NCBI GenBank assembly: GCA_018333535.1
Contig: JAGXTA010000121.1
Coordinates: 1 to 51,263 of the forward strand
Length of the DNA stretch: 51,263 bases
Reading direction: 5' to 3'
Source of the DNA: Deltaproteobacteria bacterium
Lineage (GTDB): Bacteria; Desulfobacterota; BSN033; UBA1163
Within the stretch, counting starts at the first letter, position 1, and every line of letters starts with the position of its first letter. The position numbers and the translations under genes were made by a program. The notes under the pieces are model-generated. The model did not search any database and had not been told where the DNA came from. It saw only the letters and a list, made by a program, of their open reading frames with translations. Below are positions 26,610 through 34,755 of this stretch, piece by piece.

Positions 26610-26643
26610 AAGGCAGGGAGAATTTTTCTCCCTGCCTTCTTTC
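26610..26643 (+). terminator. intrinsic terminator before fabH
   Basis: AAGGCAGGGAGAA (26610-26622) and TTCTCCCTGCCTT (26626-26638) form a 13-bp stem with a 3-nt loop, followed by a T-rich tail (CTTTCCT). It probably ends the tRNA transcript. It lies only 17-22 bp upstream of fabH, so fabH's own promoter position is unclear. Confidence 0.75.
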
Positions 26644-26659
26644 CTATAAGGGGTTTTTT

Positions 26660-27658
26660 ATGCATCATGCCAGCATTATTGGTACGGGATCCTATGTCCC
26701 TGAGCGGATTCTCACGAACCACCACCTGAGAGAAATGGTGGATACCAGTGACAAATGGATCGTAGAAAGAACAGGCATCCGGGAGAGAAGGATTGCAAGC
26801 GGGGAAGAGACCAATGTGACCATGGGTAGGATAGCGCTCGAACGTGCCATCGAAAATTCAGGAATCCGATGTGAGGAGATTGAATTTCTGGTGGTGGGCA
26901 CAAACACAACAGAACCCGTATGGCCCTCCGCCTCAGGCCATATTGCCAATCTACTGGGTCTTCGTAAAGACCTTCCCTTCCTCGATGTGCAGGCGGGTTG
27001 CACCGGATTCAACTACGCCCTTTCGGTTGCAGAGATGTCCATTAAGGCTGGACAATACAGGACGGTGGCGGTGATCGGAACGGACAAACTTTCAGCCATC
27101 ACAGACTATCAGGACCGCAACACCTGTGTTCTTTTCGGGGATGGCGCCGGTGCCCTCATATTGAAGCGGTCCACGAGCGAAGGAATCATCCGTTCCCATC
27201 TCGGAGGAAATGCCAAGGCCCGTGACCTACTCATTCTTTCCAAAAAGGACAGCGCCGGAAATGGATATATCTGGATGGAAGGGAGAAAGGTCTATACCTT
27301 TGCCAAAAGGGCGATGGTTGAAAGCTGTTTTCGTGTTCTTGATCCTTCCGGGACAGCCGGAAAAAACGAACTCCGCGCCCTGTTTGAACAGGTGACCAGA
27401 ATCATTCCCCATCAGGCGAATGCAAGGATCATTATGGGAGCTGCGGAGGAACTCGAATCGCGGCTGGAGCTCCCTGCCGGTGAGGCAAAAAATAAAATGA
27501 TTATGACGATTGAACAGTACGGGAATAACTCTTGCGCTTCCATTCCGCTCGCACTGGATATATCCCTCCGAACCGGAAAGCTCAGAAAAGGGGACCTTGT
27601 CATCTTTGTAGGCTTCGGGGCGGGCCTGACCTATGCTGCAAACCTCGTCAGGTTATAA
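26660..27658 (+). CDS. fabH: 3-oxoacyl-ACP synthase III (KAS III)
   Basis: FabH condenses acetyl-CoA or a related acyl-CoA with malonyl-ACP to start fatty acid synthesis. The 332-aa product has the catalytic triad: Cys in DVQAGCTGFNY (near 113), His in IIPHQANAR (near 254) and Asn in YGNNSCASIP (near 286). The FabH N-terminus GTGSYVPERILTN is present. AAGGGG lies about 6 nt before the ATG. It stands alone between the tRNA terminator and a molybdoenzyme gene rather than in a fab operon. Confidence 0.95.
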   Translation: MHHASIIGTGSYVPERILTNHHLREMVDTSDKWIVERTGIRERRIASGEETNVTMGRIALERAIENSGIRCEEIEFLVVGTNTTEPVWPSASGHIANLLGLRKDLPFLDVQAGCTGFNYALSVAEMSIKAGQYRTVAVIGTDKLSAITDYQDRNTCVLFGDGAGALILKRSTSEGIIRSHLGGNAKARDLLILSKKDSAGNGYIWMEGRKVYTFAKRAMVESCFRVLDPSGTAGKNELRALFEQVTRIIPHQANARIIMGAAEELESRLELPAGEAKNKMIMTIEQYGNNSCASIPLALDISLRTGKLRKGDLVIFVGFGAGLTYAANLVRL

Positions 27659-27687
27659 AGACATCCTATAAAGAGTAATGAGTCATA

Positions 27688-27771
27688 ACGGGTTACGGCT
27701 ACGAAGCCCGTTTCGTTATTCGGCAACGGTTACGTTTAAAAGAATTAAACACGAAAGACGTAGCCTTTTTT
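27688..27771 (+). promoter_or_regulatory. structured spacer upstream of the molybdoenzyme gene
   Basis: GGCTACG (27697-27703) can pair with CGTAGCC (27759-27765), which is followed by six Ts, giving a terminator shape with an inner TTTCGT/ACGAAA stem. A competing hairpin AACGGG/CCCGTT (27688-27693, 27707-27712) would trap the left arm. A further hairpin GACGAT/ATCGTC follows at about 27777-27794. It may simply be the fabH terminator, or an attenuator in the next gene's leader. Confidence 0.4.
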
Positions 27772-27849
27772 GTATAGACGATACGGGCATCGTCACCCTG
27801 ACCTTTAAACGTTGCCTCTATTACTTTTGGATTATACCAGGAGGGTTTT

Positions 27850-29871
27850 TTGACCAGAAAGATTACGAGGTCTGTCTGTCCTTATGATTGCCCGGATGCC
27901 TGCGGCCTTCTGATAGAGGTGGTTGACGGAAAAGCGATCAAGGTCACTGGCGACCCGGACCATCCATTTACAAGGGGTACCCTCTGTCCTAAAATGAATC
28001 GGTACCAGGACACGGTCCACTCCCCGCTCCGCCTTACCCGCCCTCTCCTCCGGACAGGAGAAAAAGGCTCGGCCCAATTTCATCCCATCTCATGGGAAGA
28101 AGCGATTGACCGGATTGCCAACCACTGGCAGGGTATCATCAACCGCTCTGGAGCAGAAGCCATTCTCCCCTACTCCTATGCCGGAACCATGGGCCTGATT
28201 CAGAGGAATGCCGGACACCCTTTCTTTTACCGAATGGGTGCCTCCCGCCTCGAACGCACGATATGTTCTCCTGCCAAGGAAGCAGGCTGGCAAGCGGTGA
28301 TGGGAAACACCCCTGCCCCTCACCCTGATGAGGTGGCAGAGAGCGATCTTGTCATTTTATGGGGAATCAATGCTGTCGCAACGAATATTCACTTCCTCCA
28401 CGGCGTGAAAATAGCTCGAAGAAAAGGAGCCAAAGTCTGGCTGATCGATACATACAAAACCCTTACCTCTTCTGTGGTGGATCAAACCTATATCGTCCGG
28501 CCGGGAAGTGATGGAGCACTCGCCCTGGGCTTGATGCATCTTCTGGTTCGAGATGGCCTCATCGACAATGATTTCTTGGCCGCCCATGTGCAAGGCTTTG
28601 ATGAGTTGAAAGAAAAAGTCCTTCCAGACTATCCGCCCGAAAAAGTAAGCCGCCTTACGGGACTCTCTCCTGAAACTCTCGAATCTATGGCTAAAGCCTA
28701 TGGCAGAGCAAAAACTCCATTGATCCGGCTGGGAAGCGGCCTTTCCCGGTACGGAAATGGGGCGATGATCATTCGTACGATTGTCTGTCTGCCTGCCCTT
28801 GTCGGAGCTTATGAAAAGAGAGGGGCCGGATGTTTTACCGGTACCAGTACTGCAGAAGCCTTTGCCATGGGCAAGGTCTTTCAAGAAGATTTTATGAAAG
28901 GGAAGACCCGGATCGTCAACATGAACCGGATCGGCTGGGCTTTAAATGAGATTCAGGACCCACCTATTCAAAGTCTTTATGTCTATAGCTCCAACCCTGC
29001 AGCAGTTGCTCCGGATCAGAATCAGGTCTTAAAGGGTCTGGCAAGGGAAGACCTCTTCACCGTGGTTCACGAGAGGTTTCTCACCGATACGGCCCGTTAT
29101 GCGGATATGGTGCTTCCTGCCACCTCTTCTCTGGAACAGAGTGACCTCTATCGGTCCTACGGCACATACTGCATCCAGCGTGCAAAAGCGATCATCCCTC
29201 CTGTAGGGGAGAGCAAGTCAAACTGGGATGTCTTCTGCCTTCTTGCCAGAGCAATGGGATTTGATGAACCTTTTTTCCGGCAAACTGCCGATGACCTCAT
29301 CGACGATCTGCTTTCCATCCCAACACCGATGAGAGAAGGGATTGACCAGAAATCCTTTGCAGCCGGGAAGGCGGTTGAAATTCCTCTTCCATCGGATGCA
29401 CGGAAAACATTCAGGACTCCTTCCGGAAAAGTTGAACTCCTCAACCCAAAACAGTCTCATCCCCTTCCTCTCTACATTCCTCCCTATGGCGGTGATGAGC
29501 CCTTCTATTTGATGGCAGCCCCCAGTTTCTATGGTTTAAACTCCTCCTTTCGCGAACGGGGAGACCTCCGGAGAAAAGAGAGAGGCATGCTCCTTAAGAT
29601 GAACCCCGCTGATGCAGAAGCAAAAGGCCTCAAGGAGGGAGAGCCTGTGATCGCCTTCAATTCGTTGGGTGAGGTCTCTTTTGTTCTACGGGTTACCGAT
29701 GAGGTTCCTCAGGGTGTGGTGGTGGCAGAAGGGATCTGGTGGCTTGAACATTCTCCTGGCCCCCGTTCCGTCAATGCCCTCACCTCCCAGCGATTAACAG
29801 ACCAGGCCCAGGGAAGCACCTTCTACGACAATACCGTGGACGTGAAACCCGCCCCTTCCCATTCCCGGTAA
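27850..29871 (+). CDS. molybdopterin oxidoreductase, FdhA/BisC-type
   Basis: This 673-aa member of the molybdopterin-guanine-dinucleotide oxidoreductase superfamily has an N-terminal [4Fe-4S] domain (SVCPYDCPDACGL, then GTLCPKMN). Later segments include VILWGINAVATNIHFLHG and the C-terminal molybdopterin-binding domain with FYLMAAPSFYGLNSSF and ADAEAKGLKEGEPVIAF. There is no Tat signal, so it is cytoplasmic. The start is TTG with CAGGAGG about 8 nt upstream. The residue binding molybdenum or tungsten may lie in RTICSPAKEAGW but I cannot fix it. The substrate is unknown; no electron-transfer subunit is adjacent. Confidence 0.88.
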   Translation: MTRKITRSVCPYDCPDACGLLIEVVDGKAIKVTGDPDHPFTRGTLCPKMNRYQDTVHSPLRLTRPLLRTGEKGSAQFHPISWEEAIDRIANHWQGIINRSGAEAILPYSYAGTMGLIQRNAGHPFFYRMGASRLERTICSPAKEAGWQAVMGNTPAPHPDEVAESDLVILWGINAVATNIHFLHGVKIARRKGAKVWLIDTYKTLTSSVVDQTYIVRPGSDGALALGLMHLLVRDGLIDNDFLAAHVQGFDELKEKVLPDYPPEKVSRLTGLSPETLESMAKAYGRAKTPLIRLGSGLSRYGNGAMIIRTIVCLPALVGAYEKRGAGCFTGTSTAEAFAMGKVFQEDFMKGKTRIVNMNRIGWALNEIQDPPIQSLYVYSSNPAAVAPDQNQVLKGLAREDLFTVVHERFLTDTARYADMVLPATSSLEQSDLYRSYGTYCIQRAKAIIPPVGESKSNWDVFCLLARAMGFDEPFFRQTADDLIDDLLSIPTPMREGIDQKSFAAGKAVEIPLPSDARKTFRTPSGKVELLNPKQSHPLPLYIPPYGGDEPFYLMAAPSFYGLNSSFRERGDLRRKERGMLLKMNPADAEAKGLKEGEPVIAFNSLGEVSFVLRVTDEVPQGVVVAEGIWWLEHSPGPRSVNALTSQRLTDQAQGSTFYDNTVDVKPAPSHSR

Positions 29872-29906
29872 ACGAAAAGATAATGATAACCACCAGAGAG
29901 AGATAA

Positions 29907-29940
29907 ATCTGAAGGCCAATCCGAACCTGACGGTCTTCCA
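29907..29940. repeat. interspersed repeat, copy shared with 37146-37178
   Basis: A stretch of about 32 nt around CAATCCGAA and CGGTCTTCCA matches 37146-37178 with five or six differences. Both copies lie outside genes. It is a fragment of an interspersed repeat. No gene is present between 29872 and 30220. Confidence 0.6.
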
Positions 29941-29991
29941 CAAAATCACCCCTTTTATGCTTACCCGTGACGGACGTCACTACACCTTAAC

Positions 29992-30190
29992 GTTGCAGAA
30001 GATTTAGTCATACGGACATGGGTGAACCGGTCGTAAAGGCTTCGGGGCGAACCTTTAAGGCGATCAGCACATACATTTCCAACCCTTGCTGGAGTTCACC
30101 TTAGGTGAAGTCCGCCGATTCCCCTAACATGTCAAATCAATCGCCGTTCGAAGCCTTGAAGAGCGGTTTACCCATGGCCGTTTATGCAAC
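29992..30190. other. 199-nt imperfect palindrome, copy A of a structured element
   Basis: The element is bounded by GTTGCA (29992-29997) and TGCAAC (30185-30190). The arms CATGGGTGAACCG and CGGTTTACCCATG pair, and AAGGCTTCG pairs with CGAAGCCTT. The interior contains CCTTTAA, a TTTC word, the hairpin TCACC-TT-AGGTGA and TTCCCCTAA. The copy at 40414-40612 has the same total length, the same end boxes and the same internal order. It lies between convergent genes, so either strand could be transcribed. Confidence 0.6.
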
Positions 30191-30220
30191 TGCGAGGTAC
30201 ATTCTGGAAAATAATCAAGG

Positions 30221-30751
30221 CTATAGATAATCACGAATGACCTTGATGAGCGTCTGGATCTCTTCCGCGGTGAGCTTGCCGTCTTTTCTGAAGATCAATG
30301 TTCCGTTTTTATCAAAGGCGAGAATATTACTGCTGTCGTCGGCAATCTTCCAGGCATTCACCAGCGTTTTTTTATAATCCCGCACATAAGTGGTTTTGGG
30401 ATAACGCTTCTGTTTATCTTTAATGGATGAAGAAATAGCAAAATTGGGCATCCACGTGGCTGCCATGTTAATGACCCCAACCGATTGAAATTTGTCGCCG
30501 GGAAATTTCTCTCGATTCAGAGCATCGCTGGCCTCATTGTTCGTATCTTTTTCATCAGGATCGACGTAAAAAACGACATGGACCTTCCCCTGTAACTCTT
30601 CACTGCTCCAGGGTGTTCCATCCAACCGTCCTCCCAGTTTTTCTCTTAATTCCACCTTTGGAGGAATCTCGCCGAGTTCAATCGCCTCTGCAGTTTGGTG
30701 GATCATAAAGAAGGCCAAAAAAAAGATGAACCCTGTCAAGAGATGCTTCAT
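30221..30751 (-). CDS. YtfJ-family periplasmic protein
   Basis: This 176-aa protein has an N-terminal signal peptide (KHLLTGFIFFLAFFMIHQTAEA). Downstream are the YtfJ-like segments WSSEELQGKVHVVFYVDPDEKD, NMAATWMPNFAISSSIKDKQKRYP and VNAWKIADDSSNILAFDKNG. The fold is thioredoxin-like but there is no CxxC, so it is not a classical redoxin. The start at 30751 follows GAGGAGGT by 6 nt; the frame is open five codons further but without a site. Function in the family is poorly known. Confidence 0.8.
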   Translation of the reverse strand: MKHLLTGFIFFLAFFMIHQTAEAIELGEIPPKVELREKLGGRLDGTPWSSEELQGKVHVVFYVDPDEKDTNNEASDALNREKFPGDKFQSVGVINMAATWMPNFAISSSIKDKQKRYPKTTYVRDYKKTLVNAWKIADDSSNILAFDKNGTLIFRKDGKLTAEEIQTLIKVIRDYL

Positions 30752-30816
30752 CCTACACCTCCTCAACTTTTGATAGCGACGTGTTTCTGGATCCGATGGT
30801 CATGCGGCTCCATCTC

Positions 30817-31740
30817 TCATTTTTTCAAGCCTGAACCCGGAATCTGATTCTTTATATTTAGAAGGGAAATCGGATCAACCCGTGCCCCATTCATTCTAAT
30901 TCCCCAATGAAGGTGAGGTCCTGTGGATCTTCCGGTGGATCCGACCCGACCCAGTATGGCTCCCTTGTCGACTCTATCCTCCTCCTTGACCAGCACTTCT
31001 GAAAGATGGAAATACATCGAGTAGAAACCCCATCCATGATCGAGAATGACCGATTTTCCAGAGAAGAAGAGTTCCCCAACCAAGACAACCATACCGCTAT
31101 TACAGGCCCATATGGGGGTTCCCTCTTCTGCCCGAAAATCAACGCCTGTATGGGGGGTTTGACGTTTCCCATTAATAATACGCCTCAATCCAAATGCCGC
31201 AGAAAGTTCCCCCTCTACCGGGCGTATAAAAGCACCTGTCCATAGTCTTTCATCCCGAAAGACCCGAAACAAGGATTTTAGCTGTCCTGCCTCTTTATTG
31301 ACTCGTTCCAATGTTTTCCTATCCAAATCCACCATGGCGGATGGGAGCGAAAGTTTCTGGATCCCGAAGTCGACCTCCTCCACCTTCAATGAAAAGTTAC
31401 TCAAATGAATACCGCTCCCACTATCTGTCGTAACAATCTTCATCTCGTATGTGGCAGGTCGAGTGTCCATATCAATCCCAATGAGGCCCTCGTAGGTGCC
31501 ATTCTGCTCGCTGAAGGCTAAGGGAAATTTTGCTCCTTGAAACTCCACGTAGATGGACTTAAGTGATGGCGGTCCTAATATGCTGATGAGGCATACTTCC
31601 CCCTGCTTGACCCCTCTCGGAATAGATTCGACCCGGAAATGATTTTCAGCAGAAACAGGCTTACCCGTCAATAACAGGAGAACCGATATACAAATAAGAA
31701 ACTTTAAAAACGGTTGAAAGCGAATGGATATAAAATTCAC
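30817..31740 (-). CDS. M23-family metallopeptidase, secreted
   Basis: This 307-aa exported protein has a signal peptide (FLKFLICISVLLLLTGKPVSA), a beta-rich N-terminal region and a C-terminal LytM/M23 domain. Zinc ligands are visible in TPHTGVDF (HxxxD), and in HLHWGIRM; FHLSEVLV and GRVGSTGRSTGPH also match the family. It probably cuts peptidoglycan cross-links in the periplasm or regulates amidases. The start is GTG with AGGGGGA upstream. It is 66 bp upstream of the YtfJ-like gene on the same strand and may be co-transcribed with it. Confidence 0.9.
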   Translation of the reverse strand: MNFISIRFQPFLKFLICISVLLLLTGKPVSAENHFRVESIPRGVKQGEVCLISILGPPSLKSIYVEFQGAKFPLAFSEQNGTYEGLIGIDMDTRPATYEMKIVTTDSGSGIHLSNFSLKVEEVDFGIQKLSLPSAMVDLDRKTLERVNKEAGQLKSLFRVFRDERLWTGAFIRPVEGELSAAFGLRRIINGKRQTPHTGVDFRAEEGTPIWACNSGMVVLVGELFFSGKSVILDHGWGFYSMYFHLSEVLVKEEDRVDKGAILGRVGSTGRSTGPHLHWGIRMNGARVDPISLLNIKNQIPGSGLKK

Positions 31741-31830
31741 GTAGTTTTATCCCCCTGAATTCAGCAGCCTCTTTTTCCCATATAAACGAAGAAGTAGGTT
31801 CAAATGCAACTTCTTCCCTTCCTGAGCGAA

Positions 31831-31867
31831 CTGGTCACCCTTCGAGAGCCTCAGGGCGAACGGTTTT
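31831..31867. repeat. CGTTCGCCCTGAG repeat, reverse fragment
   Basis: This 37-bp fragment is the reverse complement of the repeat at 34073-34167 (CCCTTCGAGAGCCTCAGGG then CGAACGG). The surrounding spacer 31741-32014 contains further short inverted words (CTCGCCCTGCCC, GCGAAGGGCAAGC) but no gene. Confidence 0.6.
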
Positions 31868-32014
31868 TCCCGAATGTCCGGAGCTAAGGCTAAGGAGGGA
31901 ATCAGCATGACTGGAAAAATGACATGATTTCAACATATCCCCGCTCGCCCTGCCCGTCCTCCGAAGCCCTGGCGAAGGAGGGAGACTGGCGAAGGGCAAG
32001 CTGATAAATTCCTT

Positions 32015-32638
32015 TCAATGGTTACGTTTTTTAGCGCCGAAATTTATTAGGAATTGTTCCAGATCTTCATAAGGTTGAAATCCAACGGCTGTACGGTGAT
32101 TGACCAAAAAGGTTGGGACTCCTGTGATTCCAAGGGCGCGTGAACGAGACCAGTCGGAATCCACTGCCTCCTTAAAGGTTCTCAATTCAAGAACAGATCG
32201 TGCCTCCTTGTCTGAAAGGCCTATCGATTTTGCCAAATCGACTATTTCGTTAACCTTGCCAATATTCTTACCCTCCACAAAATAGCCTCGAAAAACAGCT
32301 TCGTGGAATTCGTCTCCCCTTCCCTTCGATTCTGCCCACTTTGCCAATTCCTGAGCAAGACGGCTATTGTAAGTCTTTTTTCGCTCACCCATAGGCAAAC
32401 CTAATTCACCCGCCACTTGCTTCAACCGGGTCATGATCTTCTTAATGTCTTTGAGTTGTCCGGCAAAAAGTTCTTCAAGAGTGAGTCCCTCCACAGGCGT
32501 CTCGGGATGAAGAGGAAAAGCCGCCCAACGAACTTCGATGTCATAATTCTTTCGCAATTGCTCAATACGCACGGTACTGAAATAACACCAGGGTCAAACA
32601 TAATCGGAGAATATCTCCAGAATCACCGGCTCATTCAT
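32015..32638 (-). CDS. FrnE/DsbA-type oxidoreductase with UPWC active site
   Basis: The frame that continues as MRIEQLRKNYD can be extended through a TGA at 32596-32594. The full product is 207 aa and starts MNEPVILEIFSDYVUPWCYF. FrnE-type DsbA-family proteins have DxxCPWCY at exactly this place, so the UGA replaces the first active-site Cys with selenocysteine. AAAAGGAGA lies 6-7 nt before the ATG at 32638, which supports the upstream start. The cis-proline motif GITGVPTFLVN is near the C-terminus. There is no signal peptide, so it acts in the cytoplasm, probably in thiol-disulfide exchange. I see no convincing SECIS hairpin by eye. Confidence 0.85.
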
Positions 32639-32781
32639 ATGTTTCTCCTTTTCGGCTCCACTCAACAGGGCCAACTTTTTTTAGGGAGGATACCTCCCTT
32701 CCAGTTAACCCCCTGTTTAAGAAGCTGACTGAATAATGAAAGCACCCAAGATACTTGTACTTCCCGGAGAGGTTCACCCCG

Positions 32782-32847
32782 TTAGAAATTCGAGTCCCGC
32801 TATAGCGGGACTCGAAACCGAGCGGGGGAGCGGGGCACTATTTCTAA
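32782..32847. repeat. nested palindrome repeat
   Basis: TCGAGTCCCGC (32790-32800) and GCGGGACTCGA (32805-32815) are perfect inverted repeats around TATA. Outer arms TTAGAAAT (32782-32789) and ATTTCTAA (32840-32847) add a second level. There is no coding sequence. A nearby word CCAACTTTTTTTAGGGAGGATA at about 32672-32692 recurs at the window's right end, so this spacer carries at least two repeat types. Confidence 0.6.
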
Positions 32848-32862
32848 AGTGGAAAACGTCCC

Positions 32863-33162
32863 TCATTTCTCACTAAAGATGATTTCCTCTTTCTTGGCCC
32901 GAGGCATCGCTTTTATCTGCGCTTCTCGAACAAGAGCTTCGGAATGTGTCAAGCCTTCTCGTTGATATAACAGCTCGACAGGCAGGCGAGTCCGGGTGTA
33001 GGATGCCCCCCGACCCTCACTATGTTGCTTGACCCGAGCCCGCACATCTTTTGCTATCCCCGTATAGAGCGACCCATCCCCGCAGCGGAGGATATAGACT
33101 GTCCAATCCTTTCGTCCCCTTCTCTTCATCCCTTGGATCATTCTTAGGTATTTAATCTCCAC
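32863..33162 (-). CDS. GIY-YIG domain protein, YhbQ-like
   Basis: This 99-aa single-domain GIY-YIG protein contains WTVYILRCGDGSLYTGIAKDV, which holds the VYIL and LYTGI signature words, and then VKQHSEGRGASYTRTRLPVELLY and EALVREAQIKAMPR with the catalytic Glu region. Such small proteins are common in bacteria and are predicted nucleases, possibly in repair. The GTG start at 33162 has GGAGAG about 10 nt upstream. An ATG at 33129 is an alternative that would still keep the whole domain. Confidence 0.88.
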   Translation of the reverse strand: MEIKYLRMIQGMKRRGRKDWTVYILRCGDGSLYTGIAKDVRARVKQHSEGRGASYTRTRLPVELLYQREGLTHSEALVREAQIKAMPRAKKEEIIFSEK

Positions 33163-33219
33163 GTTCTTTCTCTCCAGATGAGGCTTCTGAAAAAGTCAAT
33201 ATTACGATTGCCTGCCCCC

Positions 33220-33924
33220 CTATGGCTGGATATTGTCAATCAGCTTATTAAAATAATCTGGCACTTGGGTTTCAAAAGTCATCTGCTCGCCGCTGGTGGG
33301 GTGTTTGAAGGAAATCGATTTGGAATGAAGCGCTAAACGCCTGTACCCATCCTTGGTTTTACCATATTTACGATCGCCTACGATCGGATGACCTTTATCA
33401 GCCATATGGACACGTATCTGATTCTTCCTGCCGGTCAAAAGATTAATCTCCAGCAGACTAAACTGCTTGGTCTCTTTAAGCACCTTATAAGCAGTATGCG
33501 CCAGTTTGCCTTTTGTGACATCCGTTGTGGAATACACGACATAAGCCTTGTTCTCAGACAGGTATGAGGTAATCATTCCCTCTTTTGGGACTAACTGACC
33601 ATAAACCACTGCAATATATTTCTTTTCCGTGTCTTTCCACTGAGTTTGCAAACGGTACTTAACTTCTTCGCTTTTTGCGAATATCAGCACGCCGGATGTC
33701 CACTGGTCCAGCCTATGAACAATGAAAATTCGGTTTCGCGACTTTAGACAGCCTTTGCGTACATAATCGGTTAGAATGTAGTAAGCCGTCTTGAATTTAT
33801 TAGTCTCCGTCCCCACCGTCAATAGCCCCGCAGGCTTATCTACCGCCAAGATATCTCTATCTTCGTAGAGTATTTCTAACCCTCTTGGCAGATGTTTGCT
33901 GGTCGAATGTTTTTTCTTAAGCAT
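33220..33924 (-). CDS. RluA-family pseudouridine synthase
   Basis: This 234-aa enzyme of the RluA family isomerises uridines in rRNA or tRNA. The N-terminal ILYEDRDILAVDKPAGLLTV and the catalytic HRLDQWTSGVLIFAKS (catalytic Asp in HRLD, near residue 82) are clear. NQIRVHMADKGHPIVGDRKYG follows. There is no S4 domain, so it is the short form. The target uridine cannot be predicted. The gene stands alone between repeat-rich spacers. Confidence 0.92.
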   Translation of the reverse strand: MLKKKHSTSKHLPRGLEILYEDRDILAVDKPAGLLTVGTETNKFKTAYYILTDYVRKGCLKSRNRIFIVHRLDQWTSGVLIFAKSEEVKYRLQTQWKDTEKKYIAVVYGQLVPKEGMITSYLSENKAYVVYSTTDVTKGKLAHTAYKVLKETKQFSLLEINLLTGRKNQIRVHMADKGHPIVGDRKYGKTKDGYRRLALHSKSISFKHPTSGEQMTFETQVPDYFNKLIDNIQP

Positions 33925-34072
33925 ACGGAGGTCTCTTCTATCTTGTGCAGTTTATAGCTTATTGCCAAATTGCTATCGAGTCACAAAGTATGAGGAGTAA
34001 TAAAGCGGACAGTTCTATTGATTTTGATTCTTTTGTAATATTGCAAGACCCCAAGTACTGACCCCAAGTACT

Positions 34073-34167
34073 CCGTTCGCCCTGAGGCTCTCGAAGGGTG
34101 AACGGTTCGCTCAGCCTCCGGCTCAGAGAGCCTCTGGCTCGGAGAGGACAGGCTTGTCGAAGCATGA
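34073..34167. repeat. CGTTCGCCCTGAG interspersed repeat
   Basis: This copy runs from CCGTTCGCCCTGAGGCTCTC through GGTTCGCTCAGCCTCCGG and GCCTCTGGCTCGGAGAGG. It is highly similar to 47419-47511. Internal inverted words (CTCAG/CTGAG, CTCTC/GAGAG) make it foldable. The rest of 33925-34213 shows no gene. Confidence 0.75.
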
Positions 34168-34213
34168 AATCGATTTGGGCAACAGCCCGTAAAGACGTGG
34201 CCCCATCCCACGG

Positions 34214-34543
34214 TTAACTTACGCCGCATTTTAACGTGATCTTGTCGGGATTGGACTCCCAGGGCCAAAGAGCCGCGTATATCACCTTATTACCATCTTG
34301 CCTGTAGAAAAATGTTTGCTCCTTTCTCAAACCACCCAAAATATCAACCATTTTCTGTATATCTTCGGGCAGGTTTGCTTCTTTCCCGGATTCCTTGGCT
34401 GCCGGGCCTAAATCTTTTTTCAATAAAGAAAGAAGCGATTCAAGGTCCTTCTGGTTAATGACCGCCTCCAGATATTCGGCCCCCTGTGAGTTCGGTCTAA
34501 CTTCCATGTTCAACGTTTCCTTTATCTCTTCAATCAGGTTCAT
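34214..34543 (-). CDS. hypothetical 109-aa protein
   Basis: This short soluble protein is not recognised. It begins MNLIEEIKETLNMEVRPNSQ and has a helical middle (LESLLSLLKKDLGPAAKES) and the tail ITLKCGVS. No motif or membrane segment is visible. It has its own near-consensus promoter (34651-34678) and a good ribosome binding site, AAAAGGA, so it is probably expressed. A 10-bp hairpin sits in its leader. A family role cannot be given. Confidence 0.65.
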   Translation of the reverse strand: MNLIEEIKETLNMEVRPNSQGAEYLEAVINQKDLESLLSLLKKDLGPAAKESGKEANLPEDIQKMVDILGGLRKEQTFFYRQDGNKVIYAALWPWESNPDKITLKCGVS

Positions 34544-34561
34544 CGCTTTCGTCCTTTTAGG

Positions 34562-34601
34562 AATGCCTCACTCTCCCTTCCCCGCGCTTCAGTGAGGCAT
34601 T
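34562..34601 (-). other. 10-bp hairpin in the leader of the 109-aa gene
   Basis: AATGCCTCAC (34562-34571) and GTGAGGCATT (34592-34601) are perfect inverted repeats around 20 nt. On the minus strand the hairpin lies about 18 nt upstream of the start codon and close to the ribosome binding site, with no T-run after it. A role in translation control or mRNA stability is possible. Confidence 0.5.
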
Positions 34602-34650
34602 ACTCCTTTCAAGAAATTGGGATTCGTTCCTAAGGGTTGACACTGTTCAG

Positions 34651-34678
34651 GTTATACATAGATTCATCTGATTGTCAA
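34651..34678 (-). promoter_or_regulatory. near-consensus promoter on the minus strand
   Basis: Read on the minus strand, TTGACA (34678-34673) and TATAAC (34656-34651) are 16 bp apart. Transcription would start near 34644 and run through the hairpin into the 109-aa gene. GGTTGACA at 34635-34642 and TGTCAACC at 34673-34680 form an inverted repeat that brackets the promoter. Confidence 0.7.
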
Positions 34679-34755
34679 CCGGATCGATTAAGAAGTCTGA
34701 ATAAAACCAGAAAGCCCCAAGGTTTCTTCCCTTCCAACAGGGTTCAATCGAGATG

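Noticed and set aside
32015-32572. A shorter DsbA-like gene starting at MRIEQLRKNYD
   Set aside because: It would lack the active site. The ribosome binding site and family N-terminus lie upstream of the TGA.
34073-34167. CRISPR repeat array
   Set aside because: Copies are far apart, in both orientations, of unequal length and without regular spacers.
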